A stretch of DNA of 40,483 bases from assembly GCA_021297815.1 (NCBI GenBank), contig JAJTGK010000016.1:1-40483 (forward strand), given 5' to 3'. Below are positions 9,197 to 17,384 of this stretch, in pieces. This DNA comes from Planctomycetaceae bacterium (GTDB taxonomy: Bacteria > Planctomycetota > Phycisphaerae > Phycisphaerales > SM1A02). The translations under genes and the position numbers were made by a program. How positions within the stretch are numbered: position 1 is the first letter of the stretch; each line of letters opens with the position of its first letter. Below the pieces are notes generated by a model that was not told the DNA's origin, ran no database searches, and saw only the letters and a list, made by a program, of their open reading frames with translations.

Positions 9197-11065
9197 ATGA
9201 CTTCAGAGCTCTCGCGCCGCATCATCGGGGCGCTGCCCGACGCGGTCGTTTCGATCGACCGAACAAGCATTGTGATCTCGGTGAACGACGCCGCATGCAG
9301 GATCTTCGGCTACGCGGCCGAGGAGTTCGTCGGCCGCCCGCTGGCGGAGACCATCATTCCGACCGAGCTTGCGCCGCAGCATGGGCGCGGCATGGACAAG
9401 TTCCTCTCGACGGGCCACGGCCCCGTCATCGGCCGTCACATCGAGATCGTGGCGCGTGACAAGACCGGGCGCCGTTTCCCGATCGAGCTGTGCGTCTTCC
9501 TCGACCCCGAGCAGCCGCGCGAGGTCTTCCACGCGACGATCCGCGACATCTCCGCCCGCGCCGCGCGCGATGCCGCCAACGCGGCCGAGCGTGCACAGGT
9601 GCAGCTGTTCTTCGACGCGACGGCCGATGTGTGGTGGGATTGCCGCATCGGCGGCGAGACGCGCTTCAGCGAGCGTGCGGCCTCGGAACTCGGCCTCGCC
9701 GATGGCGTGCTGGGGCCGGTCCCGACTCCCGACCAACCCTGGATCGCGCACACGGACCGCGCGCGCATGCGCGAGGCGTGGGACGAGCATCTCCGTGGCG
9801 CCTCGGGGCGCTACGAGTGCACCTACCGCGTCGAGACCAACGAGGGCAAGGAGCGGTGGTTCCGCGATCGCGGCCGGGCGGTCGAGTTCGACGCGGGCCG
9901 TCCGATCCGCATCGTGGGCTCGACGACCGATGTGACGGAGCAGCGCGAGGCGGAGGACCGGCTCCGCAACGCGCAGCGGCTCGAGCTGCTCGGCGTGCTC
10001 GCGGGCGGCTTTGCGCACGACCTCAACAACCTGCTCGCGGCGATCCGTGGACAGGCGGCGCTGGCCGCGACCGAGCATGGCGTGGCGCCCGCGGTGCTCG
10101 AGTCGCTCGAGGCGATCCAGCTTGCGACCACGAAGGCCAAGGTGCTCGCCTCGAACATGCTCTCCCTCGGCAAGCCGCAGGCAAGCGAGATCCGTCGGTT
10201 CCCCGCGCGGCCTGCGATCGAGGAGTCGGTGCAGCTCGTGCGCCCGGGCCTTCCGCGGTCGATCGCGATCTCCGTCGATCTCTCGGGCACCGATGGGCTC
10301 GACCTCGAGATGGATCCGAGCGCGTTCCAGCAGGCGATTCTCAATCTGGTCATCAACGCCCGCGACGCCATGCCGCAGGGCGGCACCCTGCGCATCGAGG
10401 GGTCGTCGCGCGCCGATGCGTCGGGCAACCTCGAGCTGCTGCTGCTCGTCGAGGACACGGGCGTCGGCATGACGACCGAGGTGCGGAAGCGGCTGTTCGA
10501 GCCGTTCTTCACGACGAAGCCGAAGGGGGTCGGCACAGGCCTCGGTCTTGCCGTGGTGCACCAGGCGGTGGTGGGCGGCAAGGGGTCGATCGATGTCAGC
10601 AGCGAGCCGGGCCGCGGCACGCGCTTCACGCTCGCGCTTCCTGCATTCGAGTCGGCCGAGGCCATGCAGGCCTCGAACGCGATCGAGCCGCTCGAGATCG
10701 TGCTCGGTGAGGAGCACGGCATGCTGCGCCCGATGCTCGCCGAAGCGCTGCGGGCGTGCGGTCACACGGTGTACGAGGCTGCGGACGGAGCCCTAGCACT
10801 TCGGCTGGCGTCGGAACGCGCGTCGCCCCCTGGCTTGCTCGTTCTCGACGCGCAGCTGTCGCATGTCGACGGTTTCCGCGTGCACGCGCGCGCCGAGGAG
10901 CGTTTCGGTGGGCGCGTTCCCGTGGTCTTCACCTCGTCGGACGGGTCGACAGTGATGCCATCTCCGTCGTCGCCGCATGTGACCCTGCTCGCCAAGCCGT
11001 TCGAGATCCACGAGTTGCTCGACGCCGTGGCCCGCGTCACGCGCGGCCGCGATCGATCGCGGTGA
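9197..11065 (+). CDS. Hybrid sensor histidine kinase/response regulator (PAS-PAS-HisKA-HATPase-REC)
   Basis: A 622-residue cytosolic sensor kinase with no membrane segment. PAS 1 is at about residues 5-120 (LPDAVVSIDRTSIVISVNDAACRIFGY) and PAS 2 at about 135-255. The dimerisation domain carries the phospho-acceptor His-274 in FAHDLNN. The ATPase has the N box (ILNLVINARDAMP), DTGVGM, FEPFFTTK and GTGLGLAVV. A C-terminal receiver domain has phospho-acceptor Asp-551 (LVLDAQLS), a Ser/Thr cluster (VFTSSDGS) and Lys-600 (LAKPFE). The usual acidic Asp-Asp pair of the receiver appears as Glu-Glu (VLGEEHGM). The PAS sensing suggests an intracellular or redox ligand. No separate response regulator or obvious target is adjacent. 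The gene is flanked by terminators, so it is transcribed alone. Confidence 0.93.
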   Translation: MTSELSRRIIGALPDAVVSIDRTSIVISVNDAACRIFGYAAEEFVGRPLAETIIPTELAPQHGRGMDKFLSTGHGPVIGRHIEIVARDKTGRRFPIELCVFLDPEQPREVFHATIRDISARAARDAANAAERAQVQLFFDATADVWWDCRIGGETRFSERAASELGLADGVLGPVPTPDQPWIAHTDRARMREAWDEHLRGASGRYECTYRVETNEGKERWFRDRGRAVEFDAGRPIRIVGSTTDVTEQREAEDRLRNAQRLELLGVLAGGFAHDLNNLLAAIRGQAALAATEHGVAPAVLESLEAIQLATTKAKVLASNMLSLGKPQASEIRRFPARPAIEESVQLVRPGLPRSIAISVDLSGTDGLDLEMDPSAFQQAILNLVINARDAMPQGGTLRIEGSSRADASGNLELLLLVEDTGVGMTTEVRKRLFEPFFTTKPKGVGTGLGLAVVHQAVVGGKGSIDVSSEPGRGTRFTLALPAFESAEAMQASNAIEPLEIVLGEEHGMLRPMLAEALRACGHTVYEAADGALALRLASERASPPGLLVLDAQLSHVDGFRVHARAEERFGGRVPVVFTSSDGSTVMPSPSSPHVTLLAKPFEIHELLDAVARVTRGRDRSR

Positions 11066-11090
11066 GGCCAACACGACGCACACAGGAACG

Positions 11091-11122
11091 AGCGTCGCGC
11101 CTTCGCGACGCTTTTCATTTTT
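11091..11122 (+). terminator. Rho-independent terminator of the hybrid kinase gene
   Basis: A 9-bp stem (agcgtcgcg / cgcgacgct) with a 4-base loop is followed by tttcattttttt. It begins 26 bases after the kinase stop and is a textbook intrinsic terminator. Confidence 0.9.
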
Positions 11123-11137
11123 TTCCCATCTCAGGGC

Positions 11138-11182
11138 TTGCGAAACCTCTCGGCAAGATATACTAACAGATACCAAACAGAT
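11138..11182 (+). promoter_or_regulatory. Promoter-like sequence with overlapping direct repeat
   Basis: TTGCGA (11138-11143) and TATACT (11159-11164) resemble sigma-70 boxes with a short 15-bp spacer. The 7-mer AACAGAT occurs immediately downstream at 11165-11171 and again at 11176-11182, one helical turn apart, as an operator might. The nearest downstream gene in this orientation is imuA, over 600 bases away. Speculative. Confidence 0.3.
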
Positions 11183-11513
11183 GGCGGTTCCATCTGCGGT
11201 CGCGAATGGCGTCAATGAGGGTTCGGCGTGGCTTGAAGAGACTGCTGTGTGATTGCCTGTGAGTTCCGAGCGTGCGTTGTGACTGCCAGCCGTGCAGCGG
11301 CGAGTCACAGCGGGCGTGTGGTGGCCATGTTGGCGACGGGGCGCTGGTCTGGTCGTGGGCGAGTCGCCTCGCGCGCTTCATCACGGGTCTCCCCGCGTTC
11401 GCCGGCGAAGTTCCGGGCAGGTTCTCGCGGCAGATTCCACAGGCGGCAGTTCTTCGACTGCACCTGTGCGTTGTGTCTGCGAATTGCCACGCAGTCGCCT
11501 CGTTTGCGGTCAG

Positions 11514-11573
11514 ACATCACGCGATCTCACATCACGCGATCTCGCATCACGCGATCTCACATCACGGGGATTT
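11514..11573 (+). repeat. 15-bp tandem repeat in imuA upstream region
   Basis: Three near-identical copies of acatcacgcgatctc (11514-11558) are followed by a degenerate fourth. It is outside any supported gene. It belongs to the series of short tandem repeats spread over the following 10 kb. Confidence 0.85.
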
Positions 11574-11819
11574 CACCGCGCGCGTTCGTGCGCTGAAACT
11601 CGCAGGCCAGCGTTGTCTCGATGTCGCGTGACTGGAGACATCGGGCACGCGTGTTTGCGTGTGGCCTGCACCGCGTGATGTCCGCGCGGCGTCGTGCGTG
11701 ATTCCGCGGAGCCTTGTGCCATGAGGCAGGGCGCGCGTATCCCCCGTTCGAGGATCACTCGCTCGGCAATCACGAGAACTGAGACAGGCAAAGGCGAAGG
11801 GAACGAAAGAAGGAAGGCA

Positions 11820-13889
11820 ATGGTCACTCGACAGTTGCAGACATCACGCGCGTATCGGCATCAAGGAAATCCGCATCAAGAATCCATGGCTCAGGAATGC
11901 ATGGCACAAGAATGCATGGCACAAGAATGCATGGCACAAGAATCCATGGCACAAGAATCCATGGCACAAGAATCCATGGCACAAGAGCGTGGCTTTGACG
12001 GAAATCCCGCATGTTCACGGCATCGTTCGATGGTCGAGGCGTCGCTGGAGCGTCTGGACGAGCCGTGCGGCGTGGAATCGTCTCGCGGCCGCGCGGCGCA
12101 AACAGGCAGCGTCCAGCAGCATGCAGCTCGTCTTGCGATCGGCAGAGAGGTGTTGCGTTCGAGGTCCGTGTCGGCATCGATGCAGGAGCAGCGCGATGAC
12201 GCCGCCGGCGCGTTCCGCGACGATGCTGCTTTGTGCGATGACGGCCATGAAGCTCCGTGCCGCCCACCTGCGACGCGGAGGTTCCAGCCACGGTCGCAGC
12301 GTCGCATCGCTGCGGCGACCATGGTTCGGATCGCGCTTGAGCAACGAGAGAACCTCCGCGGCTCCGATGCGGACTTGCATGATTCGCCGGTCTGCCCGTC
12401 GCCGCTCCTGCCGACGGGGGCGCCTGAAGCCTCGCGCCCACCGGGCGCCGACGGAGTGCGGGCGATTTCATGTGCGCAGGCGAAGCCCGTATCGCCGTCG
12501 CGTGGCCATGTGCCGCGCATTTCGCTCGGATGCCCCGAGATCGATGCGCTGCTCGGCGGCGGACTTGCGCGCGGCGCCATCCATGAGTTGATCGGAGTTC
12601 GCGGAAGCGAGCCAGGCGGAGCGCTGCGTCGCAGCGGCAGCGGATGGCTTCCACCCTTCGCATGCATCATCTCGATGGTCCATCTCGCGCTGCAGGCTTT
12701 CGACGCAGAGCCCGATACCGAGGGCGGCGCATGCGTGGCTTGGATCGGCCAGAGGATTCATCCGAGCCCCGACTGCTTCGCGGATCTTCCAATGGTCCTG
12801 CGCCGTGACGGCGCCAGAAACGGCGCCAGAAACGGCGACAGCGATGACATCATCGGCAGCCGCGGTGTGTCCCCCGATGCCACCACCAGCCTTGGATTTG
12901 CGCTGCTCCAAAGATCCCTGTTCGTGCACGATGCAATGTCGGCGAGATCAAGCCATGTGCAAATCCAGCCGCGTTCTGGCTTGTCGGGGGCGCGGCGCAT
13001 CCTCGGCGACTCTTCGCGATCTGCGCAGAAGTCGGGGCGGGCATCGTCGGCACGCTCGCGCGGAGCGCCAGCGCCGTCATCTTCTGCGGCGGCCGAATCG
13101 CGTGCATGGTGTGCGGAGCAGGCGATCCACCTTGGCGCCGCCAGGATCATCGTGCTCGACGCCAACGGGCTCTGCCCGCGCTCGTGGCGTCGGCTCCAGT
13201 TGGCCGTCGCATCGTCTCCACACATGCCGGTCGTGTTGGCCGTTTCAGCGCCCTGCAGCGGTGACCGTTGGGATTCGGGTCGGTTTCATCCGACCGCCAC
13301 GCGCTGGTCGGTCGAGCCGGCGCTCGACGGGTCTCCGGGTACTTCGGGTACCTCGGGTACCTCGGGTACCTCGGGTACCTCGGGTACCTCGGGTACCTCG
13401 GGTGCTTCGGGTGCTTCGGGTACTTCGTGCGAAACCCCGTGCAGATTCCGAGGCGTCGAGGCATGCCCTGGTCAGCCTGTCGATCGCACGCAGGAAGACT
13501 CCAAGTCGGCATGGAGTGAACCGACGCAGCTTGAACCAGCATGGAAAGTCGTCCTCCGCTCCATTCGTGCCGTATCGCTTGATGTCGCCGCGTTGGAAGA
13601 GGGAATCGGTCCTCGTGCATCGGAACTCGTCGGGCTTCTCGAGTCGGGCGCGATGTCGCTCCGCGTCGTGTTGCCGCGGGCCTCGGAAGGGTACGGCGCA
13701 TGGAACCATCTCGAGCAGCGCGTACTCGCGGGAGCTATCCGCACGCACGCGACCTGGGATCGGTCCACGGCCGCAAGCGCGTCGACGGCTTCATGGACGG
13801 ACGGGGCGATCGGCCACGATGGCATCGCGGAGGGAGCGCAGCGGAGGACGATGTCGGGGACGCCTGCATCGCAGACCCATGCCGCGTGA
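11820..13889 (+). CDS. imuA: ImuA-like protein (RecA-related mutasome component)
   Basis: Probable ImuA, which works with ImuB and DnaE2 in damage-induced mutagenic translesion synthesis. The start at 11820 follows a strong GGAAGG ribosome binding site. The conserved core begins near residue 232 (ISLGCPEIDALLGGGLARGAIHELIG, a RecA-fold entry) and continues with CVAWIGQRIHPSP and a region with RSWRRLQLAVA that corresponds to the ImuA RRLQLA motif. A C-terminal beta segment (AWKVVLRSIRAVSLDV) follows. No Walker A lysine is seen after HELIG, as is common for ImuA. At 689 residues it is far longer than usual ImuA (roughly 230-300). The excess is a low-complexity N-terminal 230 residues with a seven-unit MAQE(S/C) repeat, and internal insertions including ten GTS/GAS units. 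It overlaps imuB by 11 bases. Confidence 0.78.
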   Translation: MVTRQLQTSRAYRHQGNPHQESMAQECMAQECMAQECMAQESMAQESMAQESMAQERGFDGNPACSRHRSMVEASLERLDEPCGVESSRGRAAQTGSVQQHAARLAIGREVLRSRSVSASMQEQRDDAAGAFRDDAALCDDGHEAPCRPPATRRFQPRSQRRIAAATMVRIALEQRENLRGSDADLHDSPVCPSPLLPTGAPEASRPPGADGVRAISCAQAKPVSPSRGHVPRISLGCPEIDALLGGGLARGAIHELIGVRGSEPGGALRRSGSGWLPPFACIISMVHLALQAFDAEPDTEGGACVAWIGQRIHPSPDCFADLPMVLRRDGARNGARNGDSDDIIGSRGVSPDATTSLGFALLQRSLFVHDAMSARSSHVQIQPRSGLSGARRILGDSSRSAQKSGRASSARSRGAPAPSSSAAAESRAWCAEQAIHLGAARIIVLDANGLCPRSWRRLQLAVASSPHMPVVLAVSAPCSGDRWDSGRFHPTATRWSVEPALDGSPGTSGTSGTSGTSGTSGTSGTSGASGASGTSCETPCRFRGVEACPGQPVDRTQEDSKSAWSEPTQLEPAWKVVLRSIRAVSLDVAALEEGIGPRASELVGLLESGAMSLRVVLPRASEGYGAWNHLEQRVLAGAIRTHATWDRSTAASASTASWTDGAIGHDGIAEGAQRRTMSGTPASQTHAA
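11881..11985 (+). repeat. 15-bp tandem repeat, 7 units, in imuA
   Basis: Seven units of aat(g/c)catggcacaag encode the pentad E(S/C)MAQ. Units 2-4 carry aatgc and units 5-7 carry aatcc; the first has ggctcagg. Every unit contains an in-frame ATG, so unit number does not alter the frame and several internal starts exist. Near-perfect DNA identity indicates recent slippage expansion. Confidence 0.97.
12810..12833 (+). repeat. 12-bp direct repeat, 2 units, in imuA
   Basis: Two exact tandem copies of ggcgccagaaac encode GARN-GARN within the ImuA core, just before the FALLQRSLFVHDA segment. This is a minimal repeat but it fits the pattern of in-frame duplications in this cassette. Confidence 0.8.
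13338..13427 (+). repeat. 9-bp tandem repeat, 10 units, in imuA
   Basis: Ten uninterrupted 9-bp units ggt-(a/g)c(c/t)-tcg encode seven GTS, two GAS and one GTS. Six consecutive units are identical in sequence (ggtacctcg). The run sits between the RRLQLAVA segment and the C-terminal beta segment of ImuA, presumably as a flexible linker. The array is prone to slippage that would change length without shifting frame. Confidence 0.97.
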
Positions 13890-16800
13890 TGGAGCTGCCT
13901 CGGGAAGCCGCGGCGGCGCCGGCGAGAATCTCAGCCAAGGCACCGTCGCGGCGCATGCGCCGAACCTCGACCATGAGGCTGTCGATGCCGTCGACCGTCG
14001 CGATGGCAGCCCGCGCGCGCGTCGGTTCTTGGCCATCGACTTTCCGCAGTTCCTCGTGGACTTGGCAAGGCGCATGCTCTGTCGCACGGCCGAGCGGCAC
14101 GGACTTCAGCATGAGCGATCGAAGGTCTCTGCGCACGATTCGGTCTTGCCGCCATCGAATGCAGACGACGCTGCGGTTGAAGGCCGCACCGAGGCCGTGG
14201 CGTCGGGCGCCACCGACTTGACCCGTGAAAGGCTGGTGCAGTGGCCGTGTGTCGTCATGCATGCACATCGCGGGTCATGGCGGGTGCTGCAGGCCTGCCG
14301 CGGCGCCATGGCACATGGCATCCAGCCCGGCATGAGCATGGTCGAGGCGGAATCGAGATGTGCCGACGCTACGTTTCAGAGGCGGGCCGTCGAACACGGC
14401 ATGTCCGCCGACACATGCGCCCGCATCGCCCGTCACTGGATATCCGCTCGCGGCGGCGAGTTCCATGATGGTGGTGGCGGCGGCAGCGGCGTGCTTGCCG
14501 CGACACCGCGCATGGTCGCCATCGATGAGAGGTCGCTGCGGGCCGAGGCGGCGCTGGTACGCATGGCCCATTGCCTCGAGCGTTGGATTCCACGGGTCGG
14601 CGTCGTTCGCAGCGACGGCATCCCGTCGGAGTCGCAGCAACTTTGTTTGGATTCGGCGGGGTTCTTCGGGCTCGTGGGGGAGTTCACAGGATGCGAGGCG
14701 ATCTTCCGCCGCTTGCACGGCAGCGAGCGCATGCTGGCCGTGCGGGTGCGCGATGTATTCATGCGTCGCGGCTTCCTTGCCAGCGTCGGCACTGCGTCGA
14801 CCGTCGGCAGCGCGATCGCCGTCTCGCGGCATGCAGACGGTGTCGCCGTCGTCGTGTCGGGCAAGGAGCGTGAGGCACTCGCATCGCTTCCGGTCGAGTC
14901 GCTGCGCATACCGCGCGAAGACGCGACCCTGCTGCACGCGGTCGAGGTCCGCCGCATCGGTCAGCTGCTCGAACTTGGACGGCGTGGGCTGGCAGCGCGG
15001 CTGGTGGGGCGGCACCCGTCGGCGACGGCCGAAACGCGCATGCAGTCCACGGAGGCGACATGGGCGTCGGCAGGTGGCCGTCCGGTTCGTCGCCGCGCGC
15101 GGTCGGCGGGGAGGCCGGGCGATGCAGGCGGCATGATGGCGCTTCCGCTCTTTGCCACGGCGTTCGGCCCGGAAGAAACGCCCGGAACGGCCGCGGCATC
15201 GGCCAGCGTTTCTCGCGGGTGTCCACGGCTCGAGGAAGCTGTTCTCCGTCGGCTCGACCAGGCGCTTGGACTACGCGAGGAGGCGGTCGAGTCGGTGCAG
15301 CATGCAGAGCGAATCGCGTTCGTGCGCGACTTCGATGCGCCCATGGCTTCGCCCGATGGGCTTATGGTCGCGTGCGGCGAGATCCTGGCGCGGCTTTGCG
15401 CGCGGTTCGACAAGGATCGGCGCGCACTGCGCCTGGCACGCATCGACCTGCACCATGCCCGTGTTCCCGCCTCGAACGAGAGCATCGGAGCACCCCGCAT
15501 CGATCGCACCTCGATCGAACTCCGTCTTCTCAGGCCAAGCGGAAGAGCCGTGCATCTTTGGACCATCCTGCGGCCGCGGCTCGAGACGGTGTCGCTCGAA
15601 TACGGCGTCGAGCGGATCGAGCTCGAGGTACTGCAGAGTGTCCTTCGCAGGTTCATGCAGCGCGGCTTTGCATGGTCGGACTCGCCGGGCCGACCGCGTC
15701 TGGCGCGAGGTGCGCCGCTTCAGCCGATGAGCCGCGATGGGACGCGCGGCTCCCCAGGCAGCCCCGTCATGCAGCAGGCTCGAGGCGCAGCTGCCTGTCC
15801 GCATGATGTACCGCCAGGCTGGCGCGCGTGGCCGCGTGATGCCGCAGGCAGAACATCGCAGTCGCATGTCGCGGATGCGCGGTTCGTCCCGTCGCGAGCC
15901 CTGCGCGAGTGGATCGACCTCGTGCAGTCGAGGCTGGGGGAGCATGCCGTTCGCCAGCACGGCATGCAGCGGTCCTCTGGCCGTGCAAGTCGGTCTGGCC
16001 ACGAACTGCCGCTTGCCTGCAGCGTGCGTAGGCCGGCCTTGCGGTTCGACCGCCCTCAGCGCGCCGTACTGCATGTCGCAGATGCCGATGCAGATGCCCG
16101 TGCAGATGCCCGTGCAGATGCCCGTACAGATGCCCGTACAGATGATCGACATGACACGAGATGCCTTCGCGCTTGCGGCAGCGCACAACGGAACCTCCAT
16201 GAGCCATACGGCCCCATTCACGCCGGCAACCACGCCGGCACTCAGCATGTCGCCCATTCTCTCGCCCACGATGCCGCCCACGATGCTGCCCACGATGCTG
16301 CCCACGCGATCGCCCGCGCCATCGCGCAGAGAACGGCGTGGAGCTCCACGCCGCACGGCGTTGAAGACACCGTATGCCGCTCGAACGACGGTGCATGCAT
16401 GGCCGAACGCTCCACGGTGCCGAGCGGCACCGCGATCGATGGCTACGACCTGACGAAACGCCGTTGGCCGATGCTGTACTGGAGCGGGGTCGCACATCGA
16501 GTCCATGCCATCGATGCATGGGAGCGTCTGGCCGACCCATGGTTCGCCACGGCCTCGACCGAAGGCGGTCATTCAGGAGCTCTGCAGCACGGCGCGTCGG
16601 ATTCGGAGCCGCACACCCAGGCGAATGCCGGCACGGGCGCTCCCTGCGCCATCGCATCGGACGGGCGCCATGTGGCCGAGGGCATCGGACGCACGGCCGT
16701 ACAGAGCGGGCGCGTCTGGTCTCGGATCCAGATCGACGGAGGAATCTGGCTGCATGTTCGATGGCCGCGGCATTTCCGACGCGAGATAGGCACGGCAGCG

Positions 16801-17238
16801 CATCGTGATGTGCATGCCGACCGCACGACATGTCTCGGCGGTCAGGATTTCATCACTCGAAGCTTCACAACTCAAAGCTTCACAACTCAAGGCTTCACAA
16901 CTCAAGGCCTCACAACTCAAAGCTTCACAACTCAAGGTCTCACAACTCAAGGTCTCACAACTCAAGGCCTCATCACTCAAGATGGCCTCCTGCACATCGC
17001 CTCCGATCTGGAAAAGCCGATGTTGGGCGAAGCGTCGTGCCCGAGGTCGACGCAGCACGCGCGTCAGGAGCATGCATCGTCAGATGCCGTGGGCCATGGC
17101 GAGCATCCTGCGGCATCGATCGGCCGCTGGGAGGCGGCACGCGTGGTTCCCTGCGCATGCGAGCGCTGCTGGGTCCGAGGGTGTGCCGCATCGCTGCGCG
17201 ACGGCGTCGAGATCGAGATCGCGGGGGTGTGGTCATGA
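13879..17238 (+). CDS. imuB: ImuB-like inactive Y-family polymerase (mutasome hub)
   Basis: Probable ImuB, a Y-family polymerase relative that lacks catalysis and links the beta clamp, ImuA and DnaE2. The ATG at 13879 overlaps imuA by 11 bases and is the last good start before the first palm strand (RFLAIDFPQFLVDLARR, Asp-54). Other matches are the GIQPGMSMVEAESRCADA motif, the LCLDSAGFFGLVGEFTGCEAI strand (Asp-258, without the SIDE-type catalytic pair), the fingers (RVRDVFMRRGFLASVGTAST), a helix-hairpin-helix-like RRIGQLLEL, and a little-finger-like part with HLWTILRPRLETVSL. The C-terminal (RVWSRIQIDGGIWLHVRW) matches the ImuB tail. It has 1119 residues against roughly 500-550 in the family. 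The excess is mostly after residue 620 and includes three tandem-repeat tracts. Codon choice is more mixed and less GC-rich than in neighbouring genes. Confidence 0.82.
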   Translation: MPRDGAASGSRGGAGENLSQGTVAAHAPNLDHEAVDAVDRRDGSPRARRFLAIDFPQFLVDLARRMLCRTAERHGLQHERSKVSAHDSVLPPSNADDAAVEGRTEAVASGATDLTRERLVQWPCVVMHAHRGSWRVLQACRGAMAHGIQPGMSMVEAESRCADATFQRRAVEHGMSADTCARIARHWISARGGEFHDGGGGGSGVLAATPRMVAIDERSLRAEAALVRMAHCLERWIPRVGVVRSDGIPSESQQLCLDSAGFFGLVGEFTGCEAIFRRLHGSERMLAVRVRDVFMRRGFLASVGTASTVGSAIAVSRHADGVAVVVSGKEREALASLPVESLRIPREDATLLHAVEVRRIGQLLELGRRGLAARLVGRHPSATAETRMQSTEATWASAGGRPVRRRARSAGRPGDAGGMMALPLFATAFGPEETPGTAAASASVSRGCPRLEEAVLRRLDQALGLREEAVESVQHAERIAFVRDFDAPMASPDGLMVACGEILARLCARFDKDRRALRLARIDLHHARVPASNESIGAPRIDRTSIELRLLRPSGRAVHLWTILRPRLETVSLEYGVERIELEVLQSVLRRFMQRGFAWSDSPGRPRLARGAPLQPMSRDGTRGSPGSPVMQQARGAAACPHDVPPGWRAWPRDAAGRTSQSHVADARFVPSRALREWIDLVQSRLGEHAVRQHGMQRSSGRASRSGHELPLACSVRRPALRFDRPQRAVLHVADADADARADARADARTDARTDDRHDTRCLRACGSAQRNLHEPYGPIHAGNHAGTQHVAHSLAHDAAHDAAHDAAHAIARAIAQRTAWSSTPHGVEDTVCRSNDGACMAERSTVPSGTAIDGYDLTKRRWPMLYWSGVAHRVHAIDAWERLADPWFATASTEGGHSGALQHGASDSEPHTQANAGTGAPCAIASDGRHVAEGIGRTAVQSGRVWSRIQIDGGIWLHVRWPRHFRREIGTAAHRDVHADRTTCLGGQDFITRSFTTQSFTTQGFTTQGLTTQSFTTQGLTTQGLTTQGLITQDGLLHIASDLEKPMLGEASCPRSTQHARQEHASSDAVGHGEHPAASIGRWEAARVVPCACERCWVRGCAASLRDGVEIEIAGVWS
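16078..16149 (+). repeat. 12-bp tandem repeat, 6 units, in imuB
   Basis: Six units of (g/a)cagatgcccgt encode ADAD-ADAR-ADAR-TDAR-TDDR-like tetrads. The three central copies are identical. The repeat lies in the long, poorly conserved C-terminal half of ImuB and keeps the frame. Confidence 0.95.
16264..16311 (+). repeat. 12-bp tandem repeat, 4 units, in imuB
   Basis: Units of gcccacgatgc(c/t) encode AHDA three times, followed by a degenerate AHAI unit. A pair of 12-bp units encoding HAGN-HAGT lies shortly upstream at about 16219. The frame is preserved. Confidence 0.92.
16846..16980 (+). repeat. 15-bp tandem repeat, 9 units, in imuB
   Basis: One degenerate unit (16846-16860) and eight near-perfect copies of (a/g)g(c/t)(t/c)tcacaactcaa encode the pentad (S/G)(F/L)TTQ. 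The tract is strikingly AT-rich against the surrounding sequence. It falls after the conserved WLHVRW tail motif, near the ImuB C-terminus where clamp and partner contacts are usually found, so copy number could alter the spacing of an interaction surface. Confidence 0.97.
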
Positions 17239-17384
17239 ACCTACCGCCATGCCTTCTTGTGCAACGGTGCACCGTGCAAGCGCATGCAGTGAAGGCAAGC
17301 GCTCCGCAGGCACGCGCTGCGGAGTCCGACACTCGTGCGGCGCCGCGCCTGCGTCGCTACGGTCGAGGAGGCGGCGATGCCTGA
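17235..17384 (+). CDS. 49-codon ORF bridging imuB and dnaE2
   Basis: The ATG of this ORF overlaps the imuB stop as ATGA (17235-17238), and its own TGA (17382-17384) lies inside the first three codons of dnaE2. The predicted peptide begins MNLPPCLLVQRC and ends RRYGRGGGDA, and has no recognisable domain. Its position suggests a coupling ORF that carries ribosomes across the 138-base gap to the dnaE2 start; it could also be fortuitous, or the remnant of a fused reading frame. Confidence 0.4.
   Translation: MNLPPCLLVQRCTVQAHAVKASAPQARAAESDTRAAPRLRRYGRGGGDA

Larger units (their letters stand above)
11123..11819 (+). other. 697-bp non-coding stretch before imuA
   Basis: No convincing gene was found on either strand; the open frames here are short and lack a recognisable product. 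It contains a promoter-like sequence with a direct repeat at 11138-11182, a tiny ORF (11181-11252, 23 codons, no good ribosome binding site), a 15-bp tandem repeat at 11514-11573, and the strong purine-rich ribosome binding site of imuA just before 11820. It is the longest spacer in the window and is a candidate regulatory leader for the mutasome genes. I could not identify a LexA-type box with confidence. Confidence 0.5.

Noticed and set aside
11181-11252. 23-codon ORF after the promoter-like sequence before imuA
   Set aside because: It has no ribosome binding site, no recognisable peptide and no coupling to a downstream gene, so it is not called as a gene.
11881-16980. Possible CRISPR arrays
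   Set aside because: Repeats are contiguous, with no unique spacers, occur inside open frames, and no cas genes are near.
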